Source of the DNA: Mallotus nudiflorus
Lineage: Eukaryota; Streptophyta; Magnoliopsida; Malpighiales; Euphorbiaceae
Direction: 5' to 3'
DNA: 64,000 nt
Assembly: GCA_947683625.1 (NCBI GenBank)
Contig: CANTUR010000126.1
Coordinates: 1,550,001 to 1,614,000 of the forward strand
The translations under genes and the position numbers were made by a program. Positions 1 through 12,234 of the stretch are shown here, piece after piece (the stretch's first letter is position 1; every line of letters starts with the position of its first letter). The notes beneath the pieces were generated by a model, which did not search any database, was not told the DNA's origin, and worked only from the letters and a program-made list of their open reading frames with translations.

Positions 1-859
1 ATGCGGCCTTGTCCAGAGACAGCTAGTATAAGCTCACATTGAGGGGGATGGGGTCTCCAGCACATACAATCCCTGTAATAGCAGCAAATGACACCAGATC
101 CAGAGTGAGGTCACCAAATGGGAGGTGGAAGGTGTGGGTCGTGTCAAACCACCTCTCCATCAGTGCGTGTAGTGGCTGGTAGTTTGTATATCCCTGCTCA
201 GAAGGAAGTGAGAGTACAAAGTCCTCGAATCTAGTCTCCTGAATCCAATCCTTCTAATCGTTAGTTAGCTCGCTATAAAGGACTCGAGCCCTGTGGAAAT
301 TCCCAGTACCCTTAAATTTCTATGCATCATGCTGCAAGAGGAAAAAATATAGAAGTTAAATTTATGCATTTCATTGTCACAGAAAAACTCAGAATGAATA
401 AGCGTATAACTGACGTGGATTGCCCTGCTGATGACATGTGTCGCCTCATCAATGAAGCGATTGCCTCATTATAGACGTGATTGCCTAGTTAAAAAGGCGA
501 CAGCCTTTTAATCTGTAGGAGTGGCCATCACCTCATCGAAGAGGCAATCACCTCTGCGGGATGCCAATAACAACGATTTTTAATTTTTAACATCAAAATG
601 GCAAAATTCATATTTATTTAACCTAATCATGCTCTAGAATGATCAATATACAAGAATAATCACTAACTTGATGCAATATATAGGAAAAATAAAAAAATTG
701 GGTACTAACCTATCTGGATGTAGACGAACAAATATGGGACCCTAGATCTGCCAAGAGAGGAATCAAGCCTCCCCGTGTCAATCCAAAGCTCCGAGAAGCA
801 CTAGTGGAGGGTGGGATGCAATCCTACTCAGGTACAAGAGGTGCCCTCTCATTTTCCAT
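1..859 (-). pseudogene. Antisense plant-mobile-domain (PMD)-like gene of Tat copy 1, partial
   Basis: Read on the minus strand, exon 1 is 859-710 (ATG at 859, 150 nt) and ends at a consensus donor (AG|GTTAGTA). Intron 1 is 709-332, with acceptor TTGCAG. Exon 2 runs from 331 off the window edge. Exon 2 encodes YQPLHALMERWFDTTHTFHL, which resembles the start of the PMD (aminotransferase-like mobile domain) fold. The copy at 45339 has the same exon 1 length, the same phase and an intron of 377 nt. In-frame stops occur in both exons, so it is decayed. PMD proteins of the MAIN/MAIL type are host nuclear proteins, and related domains are known inside Tat-type retrotransposons. Its role in the element is unknown. 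Confidence 0.7.
434..560. repeat. GAGGCGATxGCCTC-type palindromic motif array (Tat copy 1)
   Basis: A run of short GC-rich inverted motifs, variants of GAGGCGAT and its complement ATCGCCTC, stands out from the AT-rich surroundings. It lies wholly inside intron 1 of the antisense PMD-like gene. The equivalent intron of copy 2 holds a similar array at 44881-45036. Confidence 0.75.
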
Positions 860-1218
860 TGTTTAGAAAAGGGAGAGAAGTACATAAACTATAAAGGAGA
901 AAGAGAGAAGAGAAGAAACAAAAAAAAGGGAAAATGACAAAAAGTAGATAAAAGGGGAAGGGGAGAAAAGTTATCTTTTATAGTAGGTGGAAGTTTAGGG
1001 TTTTGAAAAAAAAAAAGGTCATTATTTATGTGTGCTTGGAAATCGAAGTTCGGGAATGAAATTCATCTAAGTGAAGTTTTAGCAAGAACCGGGTCAGGAA
1101 AACCAGGGATTCGTACTTTTTAGTTCAATAAAGATTGAGCCAGGGAAACTCGAGCTTCACATTTTTAGTTGAACAGTGTGTGGGCTAGGAAAAGCTAAGT
1201 GTTACGCTACGGCAAGAC

Positions 1219-1450
1219 AGGGTTATTCGAGTTTGAATCCCCAAAGCTCAAAGACAAGGCTATTTAGGTTTAAATCCCCAAAGCTTAAAGACAGGGCTAT
1301 TCGGGTTTGAATTCCCGAAGCTTAAAGACAGGGTTTGTTTGGGTTTGAATCCCTAAAGCTCAAAGATAGGGCTGTTCGGATTTGAATCCCCAAAGCTCAA
1401 AGACTAGGTTATTCGGGTTTAAAATCCTGAAGCTCAAAGACTGAGATGAC
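1219..1450 (+). repeat. About 37-bp minisatellite with a GGGTTTGAATCCCC core
   Basis: About six imperfect units of roughly 37-39 bp, each with the core GGGTTTGAATCCCCAAAG. The core looks like a pol III B box (GGTTCGANTCC) with one change. A related array with a 43-bp period sits at the same place in copy 2 (45640-45900). Confidence 0.8.
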
Positions 1451-1489
1451 TATTTGGGTAGTATCCCCCGAAGTCGAAAGCAAACAACA

Positions 1490-1947
1490 ACTGGACCAAG
1501 AAAACCCAAAAGTCTGTATCCCCGAAGAAGTGATAATTGGACCAAGAAAATCTAAGAATCACATCCTCAATGCTAATCGAGCTAGGAAAACTCGAGAACT
1601 AAAGTCAGTACAATGATGATCAGACCAAAAAAATTCAAGAATCATATCCCCAATGGTAATCGAGCTAGGAAAACTCGAGAACCAAAGTTGGTACAACAAT
1701 TATCAAACCAGGAAAACCCAAGAATCAAGTTTTGATGTAGTGACGATCGAGTCAGGAAAACTAAAAAATCACACCCCCTAGTGGGTTGATTAGGTGACAA
1801 TTAGATCAGGAAAATCTAAGAATCACGTCCCCAATGGAACTGTAATTGGGCCAGGAAAACCCGAGGTTAATCATCTTTGAATAACGTATCAAATATTAAT
1901 GAGTGGTTGATCGGGCCAGGAAAATTCGAGGATCATAATCACATTTT
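1490..1947 (+). repeat. Degenerate repeats with a GCCAGGAAAACTCGAGAATC-like unit
   Basis: Repeated phrases like 'gaccaagaaaatctaagaatcac' and 'gagctaggaaaactcgag' recur irregularly, followed by 'cccc' and a spacer. The same phrases occur at 45940-46330 in Tat copy 2, just before the polypurine tract. They are non-coding in all frames. Confidence 0.65.
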
Positions 1948-1948
1948 C

Positions 1949-3467
1949 GTTAGGTTTCGTGATTCAAAAACACAGCAGAAATTAAAAATTTTAACCATAA
2001 ACTCTAACCCAAATCTAAGTAATTTGATTAATTGATTTAAAACTAGAGTTTTCAAATCTTACCACAAACACAACAGAGGTAAGACGGTTGGAAGGCAGAG
2101 AGGAGGTTCACTCCAGTGACACCTTACCTCGAGCTTTTGATTTTGGTAGTTCAGATCAAGACGTCTCTAAATGAATCTATCCTCCATAAGCGTCCACACA
2201 AATAGCCCTTGATTAAAATGAAAACTTTGTGTGCTAGCACTTCTCTTGATCTCTCATAAATCAAGAACAAAAACACTATGTGTTTTAGTTTTTCAAAGAG
2301 AAGAAAAATGAATTTTAGTGGCTAACAATTGAGTTAGTGAAACCCTAAAGAATATAACATATTTATAGACCTCTAATTAGGGTTTCACTTACCAAAATAA
2401 CTTTTTGATAATTTCTCAATTATTATTATTATTCTGATTTTATTTAAAATTAAATCAGAAATAATATTCTTTTTATTTAAGATAACCTTTACCTTAAATA
2501 AATAAATAAACTATTTATTTATTTCCACAGAGCATATTTGGGCTTCTCAAACCCATATCCATTTTTAGGCCTATTCTAAGTGTCTGACCCTGTAGGTTCA
2601 CATGACGTTGGCAGTGGGCCTTAAATCTCTATTTCGACCTACAAGTCATAAGTGGCCTCTAGTAAGACATTATGACTACCCAAGTCATGTGAAGTCAATA
2701 ATCTGACATAACCTAATTTATAATAAATATTGTAATCCCTTTGTCACATGATATCTTGATTGAATATAAGACATAGTTTATGTCATCCTTATATAATTCA
2801 ATCATATTATTTCTTAACTCTAAGTAGACTGAGAATGATAACTCTTTATCAATTCACTTAAGCATGGCCATACATTTTCCTCAGTCTATCTTATCAAAGG
2901 ACCCATAGATATCTTACTCAGATTAAATGAGGGATAAATTCCTTCTCGATCACTCACATTCCTCATATAAGTCATTTCATATTCAACAATAATCTAGTTA
3001 ATCATCTTGTTAAAGATAATATTAGATTATGTCAAAATATATAATAGTTATATAGAAATCCATGATGATTTCAAGGTTAAAGGACTAAATCAATATTATT
3101 ATGATGAGAATTACTTACGATAATTATCTATGTAGTATTCTCATTATAGGTTAATTCAGTACATTATTTCCCAAATAAGTACTTATGGGTTGACTTAATA
3201 TCTCATATTCATGATTAGTAAAACATAATCATCAATCAACATCATACTAACCATAACATATTATTATGACTAGGGATAATTTGAATAGAACTCATATTTA
3301 ATTTAAGGGTTTTACTATCAAGTCACATACTTGATGACCTCAGTAAGAAATGACTATTCAAGTAATTATCATAACATAAAATGATAATGAAAAATGCCTC
3401 TTTATTAAATAAAATGATAAATTCAAAACATGGTCATACATGATTGACCTAGTGCATATCACTAACA
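1949..3467 (-). mobile_element. Solo LTR (minus orientation) inserted in Tat copy 1
   Basis: This 1.5-kb block interrupts sequence that is continuous in Tat copy 2. Read on the minus strand it begins TGTTAGTGATATGCAC and ends CTAAC, as an LTR would. Flanks TTTTC (1944-1948) and GTTTC (3468-3472) form an imperfect 5-bp TSD. A TATAAATA box in minus orientation (about 2358-2368) suits an LTR promoter. No coding sequence, primer-binding site or second LTR is seen. The superfamily is not certain. Confidence 0.6.
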
Positions 3468-3654
3468 GTTTCAAAATTGAAGAACTCATTTCTCGAGTGA
3501 AACTCGAGAGCCAGGTATATTACTGATCTTATTTATTTATTTGTTGTTATGCATGTGATTTTTTAAAAAATGGTTATTGCATGCATTTGATTTTTTAAAA
3601 AATTAAGGGTCAAGTAGTAAACATCCAATTCGGTCAACCCGTGTTAGGTGATGA

Positions 3655-5536
3655 ATTAGGGATGCTCAGTTTGATCAGCCCGTTGTTAAGCCAAATGATG
3701 AGAATGTGAAACTTGGACATAAGAATAAAACTTGAATCTCCAATTAGAAATGGACTTAAAAGCCTCAAAAGCCCAAGACTTAGCCCAATTGTCCAAACAT
3801 AACATAAGCTTGGGCCAAAGAGGCGTCGCCTCAGTGCAATGAGGCGATTACCTCTTTAGCAGCTACTGCAAAGGCAATCGCCTCATTGTAGAGGCACCAC
3901 CTCTATAGCAGACCACTTATAGCTATATTTAATACAGTTGCATGCATGGTAGCCAAATGGTGTGGGGCCCACACCCCCAAACCTGATTTTGTGTAAGGAA
4001 GAGATTTTTAAGGGGAAGAAAAAGGTCATGGGCAAGGTAAGGGTATAAAAAGAAAAAAAAAGAAAAGGATTATTTTTTCCTAGAAAGGGAGAGAGAGTTC
4101 AAAGAAAAAAAGGGGGGGGGCTCTAAGCTCTAAAAAAAAGAAAGAGAAACGTTCTTGAGAGAGGGGTAGAATCCAAGCCAAAGCAAGTTCACATTCCTTA
4201 GGAGAAAGAAAGGAGAAAAGCTTGTGTCAAAGTAAAACTCATACCCAAGTGGAGATCACACTCAAAAGCACATCTCTGAGGGTCCCTCACTTTGGTAAAA
4301 TTTTGCATCCAAATACATTTTTTTTATAACTTCATCATTTTTGTACTTAGTTTGCATGTGACTAATTTGTTAGTATACTTTAGGTATATTTTAGGTTTAT
4401 TTCGTTTGTTATGCTACCTTATTGACATGATCCCTTAAACTATTACATGTAGTTGTAATTTGGCACCTATTGGATGCATGTGTGCATGTATTGCTTACTT
4501 AGGGTAGAACTTTGATTATCTTGAGAGTAAAGCTAGCCTGTTGATCATTCAATTAGGCGATCGCCACATTAACAGGCCTCCAAGTAACTTGGCTTCTCCT
4601 TTTATATGTTTTTACACAATTCTACTATTTTGATGTATTAAGGAAGCCTATTGATCAGGTGACGCCTCATCGCCTCTTGCCAATGAGGTAATCGCCACAT
4701 TGATAGGTTTTCAGGCAATATGATCCTTTTTTTAGAAACTTTCATGATCTTAACTTTGCATGTTTTTTTATTACTTGTAGTTAATACACAGAATGACGAT
4801 AGTTTAAGCATTTAAGCCTTTTTAGTTCTTATTATAACTTCTTTTGAGAACATTATTTGTAAAATATTGTTACTAATATATTGTATTTGAAGGGAAACTA
4901 ACAGTATGATTATTGCAAGAATTACTTAATGACCTACGTCATTGAGCAGTCAATTTAAATAGCTAACCCCTTAGACTATCTTGCTTGTGTAAATAGTTTA
5001 TTATTGGTTTATTTTTTATATATGTATAGTTTATTTTTTGTATATTTATTTTAATTTAATTCAAAGGCATTGTAATTGTTAATCCCTTCCCCCATTTAGT
5101 TTGAATGAATGGTTGTAAATATTGATTATCTATTTTATTTCTTATAAATAACGGGCTACGTACACGAAAAAGGATTAACGTGCAAACTTGGGCTTAATTG
5201 TAAAACCTGGGAAATAGATGAAGGCAAGTGCAATTTTGAATGTAAATAAGGAAATAATTAAAGGTAATAAAACACAAAATACAAATGGAGGCCAACCGTA
5301 AGGTTGGGTGAGCATTAAAACGCTCATACCCAGTTTCCAAGCCCAATCTCTGATAACGGCTTCTGGGAACCTCCATAGAATCCAGCTGTTGTATAGTGTG
5401 TCCCAGTTTTTATTCGGGTGGCAACTCTATCTCCGAATAGGCCTAAGACCTATATTGTATTTCCAAGTGGGCCTCGAGCCCACACAGTGCCGTGGTCGCC
5501 AAACACTTAGGCACATAGTCAGCCCCGCCGCCTACA
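3655..5536 (+). repeat. 3' LTR of Tat copy 1
   Basis: Recognised by similarity to the paired LTRs at 31732-33574 and 46489-48432. Shared blocks include 'cagtttgatc', GAGGCGA palindromes at 3820-3905 and 4551-4702, and the 3' block 'ggaggccaaccgtaaggttg' through CCTACA. The left boundary is blurred by an insertion after the polypurine remnant (about 3605-3621), so the start is approximate. The short frame at 5308-5541 lies inside this LTR and is not a gene. Confidence 0.8.
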
Positions 5537-5544
5537 ACTAGGGA

Positions 5545-7807
5545 AAGGCTATTCAATCAATTGCCTATCTTATAAAATCGAACTCCATCCAAAATTCTCA
5601 ATTTTAAAACTCCTCTTTAAAAACTTCAGGAGCTAATCCTATCTCCACCTCTCAATAATCTCGAACCTTGAGTATTTGGTTGCTCAGCATTTGTTCATCA
5701 GATACTCAGTAAATTAGATCCATGAGCTATTTGATGTATCTTTGTTGGATATGCCGATATGCCGAGCTACAAAAGGATATTGACGTTATGATCCATCTAC
5801 TTGAAATATGTATGTAACTAGGGATGTTCAGTTCCATGACAATGCACCCTAATTCTCTCCATCCAAGTGCTCTCTTTAGGGGGAGAGAGTTCGAGACATC
5901 TTTGAAGATAGCACTTTAAGTGACTTACCTATTCTAAGCATCTCACATGATCATATCTTACCTATTCCGAGCATCCTACCTGAAAAGATAACTGAAGATA
6001 GTCCAAATATTGTGCTCAGACCTAAAACTAACCAAGATAATACATCTTCCTAGTCCACAACAGAAGCTTAAGGTGCTCTAGATGTGCCTAATGAGGTAAA
6101 CTCGTACCCTTTAGTAACTCCAAATATCGAGCCTCGTTATCCTTTTTAGAATGAACAGAGGGATTCTAAAAAGACAATATGATTCGAACCTCAATATCAA
6201 AGCTAAATACCCTATCAATAACTTCATATCAACAAACCATTTATCAAAATCATATGCATATATTATAAGTCAATTATTTATTGTATCTATTCCGAGTAAT
6301 GTGTAGGAAGCTCTAGCTAATCCAACTTGAAAGAAAGCCATGAATAATGAAATGGAATCATTGTAGAAGAACTCCATATGGGAACTTGTTCTACTTCTTG
6401 AAGGAAAAAAATTTAAATATGGGTGGATATTCACCATTAAACTGAATCTAGATGGAAGCATTAATCGATATAAAGCTCGGTTGGTTACAAAAGGATATAC
6501 TCAAAAGTATATAATTGACTATGAGGACACATTTGCCCTAGTAGCAAAAATGAACACCATCTGAGTCCTATGTCATTAGCTACTAACCTAGACTTGCCAC
6601 TATGATAATTTGATGTAAAAAATGCTTTTTTGAATGGAACCATTGATGAAGAAGTGTATATGGATCCACCACCGAGGTACACTAATAGAGTATGTAAACT
6701 AAAAAGAGTATTGTACGGACTCAAACAATCACCTCGAGCATGGTTTGGACAACTCTCAACCTTTATAAGGAAGCTCGGTTATAAACAAAGTGATATTGAA
6801 CATACATTATTCATTAAACAAAAGACAGGTAAAGTCATTGCTTTTATTATGTATGTTGATGATATGGTAGTCACTGAAAATTATCTGAGTAAGATAACAA
6901 CTTTGCAAAGATAGTTAGCAACTGAGTTTGAACCTAAGGATTTAGGTAACTTGAAGTATTTTTTTGGGATTAAAATTGTAAGATTAGCTCAATGAATTTC
7001 TCTCTACCAACAGAAGTATGTAATGGATTTGTTGATAAAAATAGGTATGCTTGATTGTAAGCCATCCGAGACTCTAATGGAAGTCAACCATGGATTGTTA
7101 ATCCGAGAAGGTCAAGTTCCAACCGATAAAGCTTAGTATCAAAGGCTGGTGAGAAGATTAATTTACTTATCTTATACTCGATCGGACATTACTTATGCAG
7201 TAAGTGTTCTAGGTTAATTCATGCATTCTCCAAGTAAAGAACATATGGATGATGTATACCAAGTGCTAAGATACCTAAAGTCTTCTCCAGCAAAGGTTTA
7301 TATTTTGGGAGAAATAAGAATTATGAAATTGTTAGCTATAAAGATGCTGACTGGGCCATAGATCAAACTGATCGAAAATCAATATTTGGGTACTTCATAT
7401 TTATTGGAAACAATTTAGTCACTTAGAGGAGCAAGAAATAAAAACTCATGGCAAGGTCAAGTGTTAAAGCTGAGTTTAAAGGAATGACACATGGTGTATG
7501 TGAATCACTCTGGATAAGGAGAATTGTTCATGATATAGGACTAAATCATCTGAAACCTATGTTGTTACATTATGATAATAAGGCAGTCATAGCAATTACA
7601 AATAACCCAGTTCAACATGATCGGACTAAGCATATGGAGGTTGACATATGCTTTATCAAATATCATCTAAATCAAGGAACAATTGATCTTCCATTTGTTT
7701 CTTCTCATACTCAACTTGCTGATATCCTCACAAAGGTTATATCCATAAAAATGTTTCATAACTCACTTGACAAGTTGGAAATGATTGACATACACTCACC
7801 AACTTGA
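5545..7807 (+). pseudogene. Copia pol remnant: integrase C-terminus, RT, RNase H
   Basis: From about 5560 the frames spell the end of a copia integrase, including VFGCSAFVH, CIFVGYAD and YVTRDVQFHDNA. RT follows, with KGYTQK near 6490, an intact segment at 6630-6914 containing EEVYMDPPP, LYGLKQSPRAW and the catalytic YVDDM. RNase H follows, with ADILTK near 7715-7735 and RTKHMEVD near 7625. The last open segment is 7448-7807. Stops and frame changes separate the pieces, so no polyprotein can be made. Integrase and RT would act in cDNA synthesis and insertion if intact. Confidence 0.85.
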
Positions 7808-7814
7808 GAGGGAG

Positions 7815-8036
7815 TGTCGAAGGGAGCTATAGTCAAATATTTGATTGTATATATTAGGAATTAAATCTTTATTATTTATTTAGAAAATTATTTTATTCCT
7901 CCTAATTAGTATCGAATTAGCTTTTCCATGTATATGAATGATTAATCTGTATATAAAAAGGATGTAACTTCTCTCATGAAACATATGAAGTAATAATTCT
8001 CTTGAATTCTCTTTTCCCTCTGAATTTTTCTCTACA
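7815..8036 (+). repeat. 3' LTR of the copia relic
   Basis: It starts TGTCGAAGG right after the purine tract GAGAGGGAG and ends TCTACA, about 222 bp. A TATATAAAAAGG box at about 7950 fits an LTR promoter. No 5' LTR is in the window. Confidence 0.7.
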
Positions 8037-8902
8037 TACATGACATCTCCATATTGCGAGTAAAACCAAATATTTTACAAGCTTCAGATGTTATTTCTTT
8101 AGCATATAGTTTTCATTTTAGTTCTTTTTCTCATGTTATTAATGTATAATTGTGGAAAATTACAAGCCATATATATGCAGAACTAGTCATATGAAGAGTT
8201 ACAACTATTTTTACATGACTTTATTATAAAGTATAGTGTTGTGAAGCTATGACACAATGCCAAAGAAAATGAGACGCATTTTTATTTTATTTTTATTCTT
8301 TGTAAAGTGTACTAGAATTTAATCTAAAATATTCTACTAGCTTGGTGAACAAGTACAAACTCTTATATAAATATCCTAGTTATTCCTATATAGAAATTGG
8401 AGGTGAACTGTATATTGGAGCTGAAATAATACAATATCTATTTTCAAATTATTCATTTCCTATAAATTATATTTTTTATTTTTATTTTTTCAACAATTAA
8501 GTCATGTAATAAAATGGTGGGCAAATTACATTTTCACCTGTGTTTTGTCGCATTACACTATTTCACCCCTTATATTTAAAAAAATACTTATTCATTCTTG
8601 ACATTTTCTTTTTTTAGCACTCATTAGTCCTTATATAAGGATAAAGTAGTACACAAAAAAACAAATATTATGAATAAATAAGTATTTTTCCAATATTAGG
8701 GATGAAATAGTGTAATGTGACAAAATACATGAAAAAAATATAATTGATGCTAAAATGGTTCACTATTTAGCTCAATGGTCGGTCTCTTTAGTTTCTAAGG
8801 TGATTCTCATAGAGTAAGTTCCTCATAAAGCATCTCTAGTTGCACAAGATGAGTTGTTTCATATTCTCTTTATTGCAGTTGATTCCCTTTTGAAATAACT
8901 AG
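8037..8902. repeat. Duplicated module, expanded copy, block 1
   Basis: Aligns by eye with 56859-57400, with shared blocks around 'gtaaaaccaaatattttaca', 'gcttcagatgtt' and 'ctcaatggtcggtctcttta'. It differs from that copy by about 355 bp of extra sequence at 8141-8495 and by the MITE at 8518-8750, and it lacks the copy-B segment at about 56899-57178. No coding signal. Confidence 0.8.
8518..8750. mobile_element. hAT-like MITE with 8-bp TSD
   Basis: Arms 8524-8590 and 8679-8745 are inverted copies of one another over about 67 bp, around a core of about 90 bp. It is flanked by the direct repeat TAAAATGG at 8510-8517 and 8751-8758. The paralogous module at 57252-57259 has one TAAAATGG and no insert, so the empty site is in the same window. 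An 8-bp TSD is the mark of the hAT superfamily. No transposase; it would depend on an autonomous element. Confidence 0.85.
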
Positions 8903-10652
8903 CATGTGCTATGCATGATGTGGAAGACTATTTTCTGTTTAAATTTCAATATTAATAAAAAAAAATGTTCAAAAAACCTACCAATTTTTCATCATCCATA
9001 TAATTGGGTTAAATTACTTTAAAAAAATGGAAATTTTGAACATGACTGTTGATGAATTCATCTTCTATTCTAAAATGCATATTCATTCTGTTGAGAAAAA
9101 AATTATGATTGGTTAATAAAAGTTTGAGAAGCACGCTTATATGGAAATGTAATATTTGATGTAAAAAGTCATTAATTTTGAAAGGCCTAAAAATTTAATT
9201 GAAAATATTAAGGATGTAATTTTTTTAACATTTTTAAATAAAAACCAAAATTATTAAATTAATTTCTTTTAAGTGATATTGAGTATTTATATTTAGAAGT
9301 GTATTAAAAGAATATTTTTATAGGGGTTATCATACAACTGTAATGGAAACAATAATTTCTAAATTTCTAAAAAATCATAGACATATAAAACTATCGTTTA
9401 AATTTTTTTTGAAAGTGATTTATTGACTTTTTTATTAGAAATAATAATTCATTTAATTTTTAGGAAATACGCAACGTTTAGTAGATGTTATATGTTATTT
9501 TTATTATATGTAAGTGGGCCGGAGGGAGCTTGCTTACTCAATTGAAGCAATACAAGGCCCTCATGAGCATCCAGCTCACTAATGAGCAAATTTGGGGTCT
9601 TTTTCCACTTTTCATTAGAAGAAGGGGCAGCTGCTTATTGGTTTGTGATATGTGTATTATAAACTTATATAAAATGTTTAAAAAATAAATATTAAAAATA
9701 TAAATATAATTAGAAATATGATAAGTCATGAAATACAAAACATTAATGCTTGTTAATATTTTTCGAATGAAAATAAAATAAAATAAAAAATTATAAAATA
9801 ACTTAGGGTAAAATTGCCACATAGTACTATTTGTCCTAGTTGGTAAAATGTGTAAACTATTTTACGAAGGTAAAATTTTATAATTTTTAAAATACATTAT
9901 ACTAAATAAAAAGTTTTAAGAATTAAAATCACTTAAATTTTTAAGATCATTTTTAAATTTACTATTACATGAATATTAAATATTACTAAAAATAAAAAGT
10001 GAAAAGAAAATATATAAAATATTACATTATACTCAACATATTAATTGATACATGCAATATATTTATAAATTACGAAAACTTGAAAAGAATATAAAAAAAT
10101 AAAAACTCATGAATTATTTTCACATAAAATGTTTTATAAAATTAAATAATAAACATAATTGATAGCTATAATAAATATAAAAAATATCATCATAAAATGA
10201 TAAAAGATTTAAAATACAAAAGTAACTGATTTTAAAAATTAAAGTAAAAATAATTAGACATATGAATGGATGAACATATAAAAAAAATAATGCTAATTTC
10301 ATTCATGTTATGAAGTGAAAGAAATAAAAAAAATAAAAATAAAATTTAAAAAATAAAATAAAAATAGTTAGAAATTTAAGGTCATAAAATATGAACAAAA
10401 TAATATGTTGAATGCAAAGTAGTATTTATCAATTTTTTTTTAAAACAAAATGCAACGAAAATGTGTAAGTCATGCTAAATGTATTAGGGATATTTATTAT
10501 AAGTTTTAAAAATATTATTATAAAAAAAAATGAGTAAAATTAGAAGGAGGCAATTTCCATGTTTTTTAAAAATTACGTAATTGTTATAGTTTTATTTTAT
10601 TAGAACTTTTTAATTAAATCAAATAATATATATTAAATTAATTAATAATCTC
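8903..10652. other. AT-rich non-coding DNA left of the SIRE-like element
   Basis: No gene is supported here; the short frames are chance openings in AT-rich sequence. Relative to the compact module, everything from about 8903 to 20255 is inserted. The segment 9690-9850 resembles 20035-20225 in direct orientation, so both flanks of the SIRE element may be parts of one older insertion. The ends of that older insertion were not resolved. Confidence 0.5.
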
Positions 10653-12157
10653 TGTTGACCTTAGCAATAATCAATCTTAATTTCGATCTTAACAAACTTA
10701 ATTTTGAATATTTAATTTGTTTGTTTAAGTGTATATAAGTTAGTACTCTATTGAAAGTTAAAATGAAGTATGATTATCTTAGGCTGATTGGACCTCTGAG
10801 ATTTAAGGAGTCTTTTGACATTTTTAGAGATTTATAATAAGAAAATTATCTTTTTCACATTTGAAGTAGACATCTTGAGCTTTCTGAATTGGACTTATTT
10901 GTCAAAATCTGAGTTCATTTGGATATGTAAATTTTGAGTTGAAATCAACATATACATCTACCATTTCAGATTGTACATCTCTTAGTATTTTAGACATATC
11001 TTGAGCTATAAGTGTCCAATTGAAGTGATTTAAAATAATATGGAAAGATAAGTTAAATATCTACAACTCTGATGAGAAATTTTTGGAAAATTCAAATTTA
11101 TTCAATATAAAATGATGGGAAAAACTTGTGTACAGCTGTCTAACAGTAGTCTGCATTTTAAATTGTATAGCTCAAGTATTTTGGACATATCTTAAGCTAT
11201 AGATGTCCAATTGAGATTATTCAAAATGATATATAAATCCAAGTCAAATATCTATAACTTTAATGAAGAAATTTTAGACAAATTCAAACGTCTTTAATAT
11301 AAAATCATGGGTTCAACTTGTGTATAGTTGTCTGATAATAGTTTGCATTTTAGATTGTACAACTTTTAGTAGTTTGGACATATCTTGAGATGTAGAATTT
11401 CAATTAAGGTGATTTAAAATAATATGGAAATATAAGTCAAATATCTATAACTTTTGTGAAAAAAGTTTGGGCAAAATCGAACGTCTTTAATATCCAATTA
11501 TGGCTTCAATCCATGTATAGCTATCTAATAGCATCACCTACAATAATTCAAAATTATAAAAATTGAATTCAAAATATAAATGTTGGGTACATTATTTACA
11601 CCTCCAAAAAATATATTTTTTAGTTTTTGTCTAGATAAACACTGCTAGAGCTTAATAGAAGTTAAGATTATTCATTATTTCTTAAGCTTTCAATTGAGTT
11701 CTCAATTTCTCTAAAATAATTCTTTGTTTGTATAACCCTTATGAGAGTTGATTGTGTGTTAAAAATAGAATTTATTTTCATCTTAAAATCTTGGGATAGA
11801 TTATAAGGGAAGTGAGATTTATTTCTAAAAGAATTGGTTTAAGTGTTGTCCATTAAAACACTTGAGATTTAGTTTGTGAGTGAGCCTTCCAATTGTAAGG
11901 TTGTAAGAGTGAGCCATAAAACTCTTTTGTAATTTCAATCTTATGAATAAGATTGTAGGTGATTGAAAATCCTAACTTGGGGATGATTTAGGTGGAGACG
12001 TAGGATTGTTATTAAATCTGAACTCCTTAAATTTTTATGTTCTTTATTGTTCCTGCTCAACTTCCATTCAATTCTTGCAAAGAATGCTTTTAATTTCTCA
12101 TTTTTATTTGATATTCCTATTCACCCCCCCCCCCTCCCAATTCTCGGACTCTTTTTA
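10653..12157 (+). repeat. 5' LTR of the SIRE-like element
   Basis: About 1505 bp. It starts TGTTGACC after the TSD ATCTC and ends CTCTTTTTA just before the primer site, so the end is not the usual CA. It is similar along its whole length to 17344-18850 but clearly diverged, including a C-tract at about 12124-12134 that the 3' LTR lacks. Confidence 0.85.
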
Positions 12158-12159
12158 AT

Positions 12160-12171
12160 TGGTATCAGAGC
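12160..12171 (+). other. Primer-binding site (initiator tRNA-Met type)
   Basis: TGGTATCAGAGC, two bases after the 5' LTR. This is the standard copia primer site, complementary to the 3' end of initiator tRNA-Met. Confidence 0.9.
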
Positions 12172-12234
12172 TTAAATTCTAAGTTCTTCATTGCTAGAAT
12201 ACAAGATCATAAGGAGTAAATCATAAAACATCTA

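Larger units (their letters stand above)
1..5536 (+). mobile_element. Tat-lineage Ty3/gypsy retrotransposon, copy 1 (3' part)
   Basis: This is the 3' portion of a large gypsy element that continues beyond the left edge. It contains, in order, an antisense PMD-like gene, two minisatellite blocks, a foreign solo LTR and the 3' LTR ending in CCTACA at 5536. The same order is seen in the complete copy at 31732-48432, which is how it was recognised. Copia integrase sequence starts directly after 5536, so the element appears to have inserted into that copia element. The first five flanking bases are ACTAG; the matching left TSD lies outside the window. Confidence 0.82.
5537..8036 (+). mobile_element. 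Ty1/copia retrotransposon relic (3' part), split by Tat copy 1
   Basis: Integrase C-terminal, reverse transcriptase, RNase H and a short 3' LTR remain. The left half must lie to the left of the Tat element, outside the window. The element is old, with many stops and frameshifts. The sequence following the LTR (tacatgacatctc) matches 56859-56872, which marks the target site. Confidence 0.85.

Noticed and set aside
1219..1450. Possible CRISPR array from regularly spaced repeats
   Set aside because: Units are contiguous and imperfect, the spacers are not unique, and the locus is inside a plant retrotransposon; it is a minisatellite.
1219..1450. tRNA genes suggested by GGGTTTGAATCCCC
   Set aside because: No acceptor stem, D-arm or anticodon arm around the core; only the B-box-like string is repeated.
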